DNA of 5,702 nucleotides from Methanobrevibacter sp. GTDB taxonomy: Archaea > Methanobacteriota > Methanobacteria > Methanobacteriales > Methanobacteriaceae. The notes beneath the pieces are model-generated. The model saw only the letters and a program-made list of their open reading frames with translations. It was not told where the DNA came from and searched no databases. Shown in pieces: positions 1 to 4,081 of this stretch. The DNA is taken from NCBI GenBank assembly GCA_017652345.1, contig JAGCBE010000204.1:1-5702 (forward strand), read 5' to 3'. How positions within the stretch are numbered: position 1 is the first letter of the stretch; every line of letters starts with the position of its first letter. Position numbers and translations under genes: made by a program.

Positions 1-554
1 TTATCCAAAACTATTTCCCCATTCTGAAGAACAAGATCTGTCAAGGATAACTTTTTAGTGGCTACCAAATCCTTTAGGAAAGACCAATCAATGCCATCTT
101 GAATAAGCAAATCGCTTAAGATTTCCTCTACAATCTCTTTCCTTTCAGATAATGGGAGCTTGATTAACCTATCCTCAATCATCAGACCTTGAGATTCCAC
201 AAAGAGCTTTACCTCACGGGAACCTGGCCTAAACTTATTTGCAATGGCTTGAGCCAATATGTGGAAGGCGACTGTATCATATTCAGTTATCATATCATTG
301 AAAAAGTAGGCATAATCGTTAGGATTGAAGTCCTTATTGTTTTTGCGTTCAATATACCATTTTATTCTATTAATAGCCAAATCCACGAGAGTTTCAGGAA
401 CAACCTCCTGATTGGAAATGGTTTGACGATTGGTATGGATAACAATATCCATAAGATCATCATTTTGGGAATATATCTCTTCAAGTCCACCTAATCCCCT
501 TACAATATTCCTTCCTTCCTGTGATAGGGGATTCAAATAAGAAACTAAAACCAT
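1..554 (-). CDS. priL: DNA primase large subunit PriL, N-terminal part (3' end beyond window)
   Basis: The minus strand is open from an ATG at 554 to the window edge, giving 184 residues. The protein starts MVLVSYLNPLSQEGRNIVR and continues with the helical segments IKWYIERKNNKDFNPNDY (residues 64-81) and RPGSREVKLFVESQG (109-123). This matches my recollection of the N-terminal domain of archaeal PriL. PriL pairs with the catalytic subunit PriS and supports initiation of RNA/DNA primers at replication forks. The family is usually about twice this length or more, and its C-terminal Fe-S cysteines would lie outside the window, so they cannot be checked. The start is supported by an AGGAG ribosome-binding site at 562-566, seven bases upstream. 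The gene diverges from the pilin-like operon. The assignment comes from recognising sequence, without a search; the alternative is an uncharacterised helical protein. Confidence 0.75.
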   Translation of the reverse strand, partial: MVLVSYLNPLSQEGRNIVRGLGGLEEIYSQNDDLMDIVIHTNRQTISNQEVVPETLVDLAINRIKWYIERKNNKDFNPNDYAYFFNDMITEYDTVAFHILAQAIANKFRPGSREVKLFVESQGLMIEDRLIKLPLSERKEIVEEILSDLLIQDGIDWSFLKDLVATKKLSLTDLVLQNGEIVLD

Positions 555-642
555 CCAATTACTCCTAAAAGCTCTCAATACTATCCTTATAAAATATTGG
601 CATTTTAAAAAAATCGACTTTTACATATTATACTATAATTCA

Positions 643-654
643 ATACATTTAAAT
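643..654 (-). promoter_or_regulatory. Candidate TATA box for priL
   Basis: Read on the minus strand this is ATTTAAATGTAT, close to the archaeal TATA consensus. It predicts a transcript start near 623, giving a leader of about 70 bases that includes the AGGAG site. Two other AT-rich candidates lie nearer the gene (around 625-636 and 586-596). The nearest would place the start on top of the ribosome-binding site, so it fits less well. The spacer is so AT-rich that the choice is uncertain. Confidence 0.3.
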
Positions 655-729
655 AATTTTTTATAATGAAATTTCTTAAATGATTAGAATATTGATCTAA
701 ACATCTGAAATTATAAAAAACTTGTTAAA

Positions 730-746
730 TTTCAATTAAATTGAAA
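730..746. promoter_or_regulatory. 17-bp perfect palindrome in the divergent spacer, candidate operator
   Basis: TTTCAATT and AATTGAAA are perfect inverted arms around one central A. The site lies between the priL and pilin-operon promoters, roughly 45 bases upstream of the pilin TATA box. The symmetry suits a dimeric repressor or activator. The surrounding sequence is AT-rich, so chance symmetry remains possible; the included C and G in each arm make it somewhat less likely. Confidence 0.35.
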
Positions 747-783
747 AATAACAATTATACAGTTAAATTTACTTGAAATATTA

Positions 784-798
784 GCAAATATTTAAATA
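784..798 (+). promoter_or_regulatory. BRE/TATA promoter of the pilin-like operon
   Basis: TATTTAAATA (789-798) is a near-consensus archaeal TATA box, preceded by an A-rich BRE-like GCAAA at 784-788. The box centre is about 28 bases before the ATG at 822. With usual archaeal spacing the transcript would begin at about 819-822, so the first pilin mRNA would be leaderless or nearly so. The lack of a clear Shine-Dalgarno site before 822 agrees with this. Confidence 0.6.
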
Positions 799-821
799 AA
801 ATCAAAATTAAAAGAGTACCT

Positions 822-1286
822 ATGGATTCAAAAGGAATAATTAATATAGAACTTTTATTTTGCACATTGATTGTAATCCTTCTCTTAATTGTCAATTTGC
901 CTATGGTGGAAAATAGCTTGAATTCCAATATTGAAATCCATGAAAACAGCAAGGCAAGATCTTTATCAAACCATATTGCAAATTCAATAAATGAGGTAAA
1001 TTCAAATGAAAATGGATTTAGAAAGAAGATCAAATTGCCTGAATCTGTTGATGGGAAGTTCTACAAGGTAATTGTAAATGAGAGGGAAACTATTGTTGAA
1101 TTCAATGATAAGAAAGGAAAATCAGCGATCAATCCAATAAAGATTGTAGATTCAAGCAATAAATCAATAGAGAATATTGAATTATACAATGGAAGGACAT
1201 ATTTGATTGAAAAAACATTGGTGAATGATAACCATACAGATACAATCAATCAAAGTTCAATTTTAATCAGACAAGTGGAAAACTAG
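822..1286 (+). CDS. Pilin-like protein with atypical class III signal peptide
   Basis: This 154-residue protein starts MDSKGIINIELLF and then runs through a hydrophobic stretch to about residue 29. That is the layout of archaeal type IV pilins: a short basic leader ending in Gly5, a cleavage point for an EppA/FlaK-type prepilin peptidase, a Glu at mature position +5 (Glu10), and a hydrophobic assembly helix. The usual Gln at mature +1 is replaced by Ile6, so processing is less certain than for its neighbour. The rest is a small hydrophilic domain rich in Asn, Lys and Glu, with sequons at N113, N137 and N143. It would sit in the membrane or in a surface filament with its C-terminal domain outside. 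The gene ends in two tandem TAG codons, eight bases before the next pilin-like gene. No specific family beyond the signal is recognised. Confidence 0.7.
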   Translation: MDSKGIINIELLFCTLIVILLLIVNLPMVENSLNSNIEIHENSKARSLSNHIANSINEVNSNENGFRKKIKLPESVDGKFYKVIVNERETIVEFNDKKGKSAINPIKIVDSSNKSIENIELYNGRTYLIEKTLVNDNHTDTINQSSILIRQVEN

Positions 1287-1294
1287 TAGATATT

Positions 1295-1798
1295 ATGAAA
1301 ATTGATAAAAAAGGCCAAATAACTGTAGAATTACTGCTACTCATTAGCTTTGCACTTATTTCAGCAATTCTCTTGGCAAATGCAATAATTGATGCCAATG
1401 AATTGAATGTTGCAATGGCTTCTGCAAGAGATGGTGCTTTTGAAGGAATTTCATCAAATGGACTGGCAATTTATCCAAAGGAATCCTATGACAACTATTC
1501 AAAAGACCCTAAGAAAGAGTCATTGCTTAGAGAAAAGTGCATAAGAATAATCAAGATTAACCAAACCATTAAGGGAAAAGACAATTTCAATAGAACAAGA
1601 ATACAATTGAAGATTTATGCATCATCTCCAGATGTGAAAACTAAAGAACAGAAGGAAGCGATTGGAGACAGGATAAATTATAATGTTAGAAAAAGCATTA
1701 CAAAATCATTCAAGAGTGAGAACATTACGAATAAGCTATTTAATCCTGCATTTTCAAATAAGTATAGCTTCACTACAGCAAATGTAGCTTGGGTTTGA
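1295..1798 (+). CDS. Class III signal peptide (pilin-like) protein
   Basis: The 167-residue product starts MKIDKKGQITVELLLL, a textbook archaeal class III signal peptide (DUF361 type). It has a Lys-rich leader, Gly7 just before the cleavage point, Gln8 at mature +1, Glu12 at +5, and a hydrophobic helix to about residue 32. Cleavage would leave a mature protein of about 160 residues, with the helix packed in a filament core and a polar domain exposed. That domain has one Cys (C82) and four N-x-S/T sequons (N67, N89, N99, N143), so it could be N-glycosylated. It follows the first pilin-like gene by eight bases with no strong Shine-Dalgarno site, which suggests translational coupling in one transcript. 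Pilus, adhesin or minor-pilin roles are all possible. No peptidase, ATPase or platform gene is in the window. Confidence 0.78.
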   Translation: MKIDKKGQITVELLLLISFALISAILLANAIIDANELNVAMASARDGAFEGISSNGLAIYPKESYDNYSKDPKKESLLREKCIRIIKINQTIKGKDNFNRTRIQLKIYASSPDVKTKEQKEAIGDRINYNVRKSITKSFKSENITNKLFNPAFSNKYSFTTANVAWV

Positions 1799-1817
1799 AA
1801 AAGCTTAAGAAATAGAG

Positions 1818-1837
1818 AAAAATTGAAAAATAAAAAA
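1818..1837 (-). terminator. T-tract terminator of the GT4 transferase gene
   Basis: Read on the minus strand, three T runs of five or six bases (A runs at 1818-1822, 1826-1830 and 1832-1837 on the plus strand) lie 26-45 bases past the transferase stop codon. Clusters of U tracts without a required hairpin are the known archaeal termination signal. Confidence 0.5.
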
Positions 1838-1842
1838 GTAAG

Positions 1843-1872
1843 TTTAAGTTAAAATTTACATTTTAACCTAAA
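1843..1872. terminator. Stem-loop between convergent genes
   Basis: Arms at 1843-1855 and 1860-1872 pair over 12 of 13 positions around a four-base loop (TTAC). The inner eight pairs, GTTAAAAT with ATTTTAAC, are perfect. The right arm includes the stop codon of the minus-strand transferase. The position between two convergent genes suggests a role in ending or protecting one or both transcripts; no long T run follows on the plus strand. Function is inferred from position and symmetry only. Confidence 0.4.
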
Positions 1873-2888
1873 TAATAGAAATAATCTTTTAAATGGATGA
1901 ATTGTGCAAATGTTTGATTATGAGTGACTCCAGGCATTAAAATAGCTACAATTATTCCAAGTATACCAAATATAATGCCAATACCCCAAATCATCATTAC
2001 AGCAGTCCTTTCATCAACTGGCTTTCTTAAAACCAATCTGATCAATGACTTGAATCCTTGATCTGGCCTTACCAATTTTCCATCCTCATTGAGTTGGGTA
2101 GGCTTGTGCTGTTGTCTTTCCATAACTCCTGCACTGTAGAACTTAAGTGCAGCATCAATGATATTAGGCAAAAGAACAATGAAAGCAATCAATTTTACCC
2201 TACCGATAAATGCAATGGCTGCAATGGTAGCTCCAATGATTAATGTACCAGTGTCTCCTGGGAAAACCTTAGCCGGATATTTGTTATAATACAAGAATGC
2301 AATCAAGGTACCTAACATGCTCATACTGATAATAGCAACGTCATATTTGCCTAGAATGATACAGCTGATTGTAAGTGAAGTCATGGAAATAACTCCAAGA
2401 CCGGATTCTATACCATTCAATCCTGCAAGCATATTGGTTAGGTTGGAACAGATTGAAACAGCTATTGGAATCAAGATCATATACAAAAGGCCTACATTTG
2501 GAGGAGCAATCCACCATAATGGAATACCTGCTAAAAAGAGCAGAAATAGCTTTTCCTTGGAAGAGAGAACAATCAAGTCATCTACCATACCGATTATTCC
2601 AACAATCAAGACCACAACAAGAACAATAGCTAATTGGAATGCTAAAGTAGGGAAAAGTATGATTCCAACAAAAATACCTATGACAAAACCAAATAATATC
2701 CCTATTCCACCCATTTCAGCTACAATAGGACGTGAGGATTTATGAATATCCTTTCCTATGATTTCTGCCTTCTCAAGCTTACGGATAAGCCAAGGCATTA
2801 CCAAACGAGTACTGATAAATGATAATATCCCACATATCAATGCAATCACTACTAAAGGCAATGTGGGAATTGAAATTAAACTTGACAT
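1863..2888 (-). CDS. GT4-family UDP-sugar:polyprenyl-phosphate sugar-1-phosphate transferase (Alg7/DPAGT1/AglH-like, MraY/WecA superfamily)
   Basis: The 341-residue protein has about ten hydrophobic segments spanning residues 5-318. Superfamily motifs appear in order: PxxxEMGG near 54-61, the acidic pair D103-D104 in MVDDLIVLSSKEK, SNLTNMLAGLNGIESG (148-163), YPAKVFPGDTG (204-214) with F209 and Asp212, then PNIID (241-245) and a cytoplasmic loop with QQHKPT (259-264). The NMLAGLNG and YPxxVFxGDT forms resemble eukaryotic Alg7/DPAGT1 more than bacterial MraY. The expected reaction moves GlcNAc-1-phosphate from UDP-GlcNAc, or a related sugar, to a membrane polyprenyl phosphate. In archaea this type is linked to N-glycan start (AglH). 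In pseudomurein methanogens MraY-like members are also linked to cell-wall precursors, so the sugar and pathway stay open. The ATG at 2888 has a GGTG ribosome-binding site at 2894-2897. The gene appears monocistronic and converges on the pilin-like operon. Confidence 0.85.
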   Translation of the reverse strand: MSSLISIPTLPLVVIALICGILSFISTRLVMPWLIRKLEKAEIIGKDIHKSSRPIVAEMGGIGILFGFVIGIFVGIILFPTLAFQLAIVLVVVLIVGIIGMVDDLIVLSSKEKLFLLFLAGIPLWWIAPPNVGLLYMILIPIAVSICSNLTNMLAGLNGIESGLGVISMTSLTISCIILGKYDVAIISMSMLGTLIAFLYYNKYPAKVFPGDTGTLIIGATIAAIAFIGRVKLIAFIVLLPNIIDAALKFYSAGVMERQQHKPTQLNEDGKLVRPDQGFKSLIRLVLRKPVDERTAVMMIWGIGIIFGILGIIVAILMPGVTHNQTFAQFIHLKDYFYYLG

Positions 2889-2910
2889 TTTTACACCAAA
2901 TATTATTTAA

Positions 2911-2934
2911 TGATATAAAAGCAAAATTGCTTTT
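2911..2934 (-). promoter_or_regulatory. Candidate TATA box overlapping an inverted repeat upstream of the transferase
   Basis: TTTTATATCA on the minus strand (2911-2920) is TATA-like. It overlaps one arm of a perfect inverted repeat, AAAAGCAA (2917-2924), AA, TTGCTTTT (2927-2934). A regulator bound here would block TBP. One difficulty is that this TATA box predicts a transcript start close to 2890-2895, on top of the GGTG ribosome-binding site; TATA-like elements farther upstream (around 2932-2943 or 2965-2975) may be the real promoter. Confidence 0.35.
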
Positions 2935-3093
2935 TTAAATTAATTGTTTTAAGTAATTAATTTAGTTTATATGATTTATTATAAATAAACTTTTTATAAA
3001 ATTATAAAATTTTTTTAATTGTGAAAATTTTTATGAACTTTTTTAAAATTTGAAAATAAATTTTAGAAAACTATTAAAAATTTATGAAAAATT

Positions 3094-3239
3094 GGTGAAA
3101 ATGGTATATTATTATAAGGATATCTACATACGAGAATATTAAAAATGCATTATGGCAGCATGATTCAATTATATTGAAGAAACGATTAATTAAATTAATA
3201 GCTAAAAAATTATTATTAAAAATATTAATTAAGTCTTAA
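3094..3239 (+). pseudogene. Possible broken small ORF (weak)
   Basis: An ATG at 3101 follows GGTGA at 3094-3098 and opens a 13-codon ORF, MVYYYKDIYIREY, ending at TAA. A second frame is open from 3099 to a TAA at 3237-3239 (46 codons) but has no ATG. It encodes YENIKNALWQHDSIILKKRL and then a basic, Leu/Ile-rich tail. A single-base shift around 3128-3140 would join the two into a product of about 46 residues. This could be a decayed small gene or a chance effect of composition, and no family is recognised. Confidence 0.18.
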
Positions 3240-3250
3240 AAAATTATTAT
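3203..3250. repeat. Two copies of a 14-bp direct repeat
   Basis: TAAAAAATTATTAT occurs at 3203-3216 and again at 3237-3250, 34 bases start to start. The unit is low in complexity, so it may reflect composition only. Confidence 0.35.
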
Positions 3251-3262
3251 GTTGAATTTTTT

Positions 3263-3277
3263 TGCTAAAATTTAGCA
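3263..3277. repeat. 15-bp palindrome TGCTAAAATTTAGCA
   Basis: Seven-base arms are perfectly complementary around one central base. A run of seven Ts (3257-3263) precedes it on the plus strand, so it does not have the order of a hairpin followed by U tract on either strand. It lies downstream of the HTH gene. A protein-binding site or mRNA 3'-end hairpin is possible. Confidence 0.35.
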
Positions 3278-3310
3278 TAGAAAAATAGTATTTTTAATTA
3301 AAAAATCATG

Positions 3311-3340
3311 AAAAATTAAAAATTGAAAAATTAAAAATTG
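3311..3340. repeat. Perfect tandem duplication of a 15-bp unit
   Basis: AAAAATTAAAAATTG is present twice in direct succession (3311-3325 and 3326-3340), and the next bases begin a third copy (AAAAAT). On the minus strand each unit supplies two T5 runs, so the duplication multiplies termination signals downstream of the HTH gene. Confidence 0.65.
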
Positions 3341-3385
3341 AAAAATAGTAATTATAAAAAATAGAAATTGGAAAAATAATAAAAA
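3311..3385 (-). terminator. Multi-tract terminator of the DUF530-HTH operon
   Basis: On the minus strand the stop codon of the HTH gene is followed by at least seven T runs of five or six bases within about 75 bases, the first one directly after the stop. This is the known pattern for strong archaeal intrinsic termination. A small inverted repeat, AATAAT-AAAA-ATTATT (about 3377-3392), overlaps the stop codon. Confidence 0.65.
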
Positions 3386-4060
3386 TTATTTTTTATTCAA
3401 GATATAGTAAATAGATCTTACAGGAATATTGAGTTCATTAGAAATTTCTTTAGGTTTCATTCCACTTTCCCTCATGGACTTTACCTTTTGCCTGCACTCA
3501 TCATCATACTTTCTCTTATAATGCTTAACATTGATCTTATCGAAATACTTTGATTTGATGTAATTCACATTAGCTATTGGCATGTCAAGTTCAGAAGCGA
3601 TTTCATCGGAACGTTTACCTTCATTGAATAGGTCAACCACCTGATTGATTTGAGTCATTGAATATTTCTTCTTGCCCCAATTATATTTTATCTCAATTGA
3701 AACTCCTAAATTGTCTAAAGCTTTAATATAATCAGGAGAAATTCTATCATAAATGCTTTGAGGGCAAGTGATTCTTTTTAAAGATGGATAAGTGTCCATC
3801 AATTGAATGATCTTTTGGGATGTGAGCTGTGTTGAAATATGAACTTCCACAGCATTGATGTCATAATCGGAATCCAATTCCAAAGGCTTTTCATCAAAAA
3901 TATCCAACTCTTCCTTTGACTCGAAATCAAGATTGTCAAAATCTAGTGTCTCATCGTCGAAGTCTTCGAAATCATCATAATCCTCAAAATCGTCGATGTC
4001 TTCGAAATCATCATCAAACTCATCATCAAAATCGTCAAATTCATCAAAGTCTTCAACCAT
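3386..4060 (-). CDS. Acidic-tailed double-HTH protein, central domain DUF1699-like
   Basis: The 224-residue product has three parts. Residues 3-37 contain only D, E, F, Y and I: 25 acidic residues with an aromatic or Ile at every third or fourth place. An acidic linker continues to about 67. Residues 71-131 (VEVHISTQLTSQKIIQLM, CPQSIYDRIS, YNWGKKK) resemble the small archaeal family DUF1699 as I remember it. Residues 133-171 and 185-223 are two related helix-turn-helix modules sharing G, E-I, E-L, P and Y-I at a constant offset of 52. DNA or RNA binding is therefore likely, but the target is unknown. The start ATG has AAGGAG at 4068-4073, seven bases upstream, and that site lies in the palindrome TCCTTAAGGA. 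The gene is 21 bases downstream of the DUF530 gene, so the two are probably co-transcribed. The protein may be a regulator or a partner of the upstream product. Confidence 0.65.
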   Translation of the reverse strand: MVEDFDEFDDFDDEFDDDFEDIDDFEDYDDFEDFDDETLDFDNLDFESKEELDIFDEKPLELDSDYDINAVEVHISTQLTSQKIIQLMDTYPSLKRITCPQSIYDRISPDYIKALDNLGVSIEIKYNWGKKKYSMTQINQVVDLFNEGKRSDEIASELDMPIANVNYIKSKYFDKINVKHYKRKYDDECRQKVKSMRESGMKPKEISNELNIPVRSIYYILNKK

Positions 4061-4081
4061 ATAAAATCTCCTTAAGGAAAA

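Larger units (their letters stand above)
2889..3385. other. Long AT-rich intergenic region
   Basis: About 497 bases lie between the stop of the HTH gene and the start of the transferase gene, both on the minus strand. It is far more AT-rich than the coding regions and contains no intact gene that I can support. It holds the transferase promoter at the low-coordinate end, a less AT-biased island around 3094-3200, short palindromes and direct repeats, and the HTH-gene terminator at the high-coordinate end. Inverted arms AAATTAATT (2937-2945) and AATTAATTT (2955-2963) are also present but low in complexity. No tRNA-like or convincing structured RNA was seen. Confidence 0.6.

Noticed and set aside
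189..494. 101-codon plus-strand ORF
   Set aside because: It lies opposite the primase large-subunit frame, which has recognisable sequence and a ribosome-binding site; this ORF has neither.
755..1033. 92-codon minus-strand ORF opposite the first pilin-like gene
   Set aside because: Its hydrophobic look comes from being antisense to Asn/Lys-rich codons, and it has no ribosome-binding site. The plus frame has a promoter and a class III signal.
2317..2745. 142-codon plus-strand ORF inside the transferase gene
   Set aside because: It is antisense to the most conserved transferase motifs (D103-D104, NMLAGLNG), and its composition is what a shadow frame would give.
3263..3277. Palindrome with a T run considered as a bacterial-style hairpin terminator
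   Set aside because: The T run precedes the hairpin on the plus strand and becomes an A run after it on the minus strand, so the order is wrong on both strands.
3203..3385. Repeated A/T-rich units considered as a CRISPR array or replication origin
   Set aside because: Repeats are 14-15 bases, low in complexity and without regular unique spacers. No origin-recognition-box-like GC-containing motif or Cdc6 gene is present.
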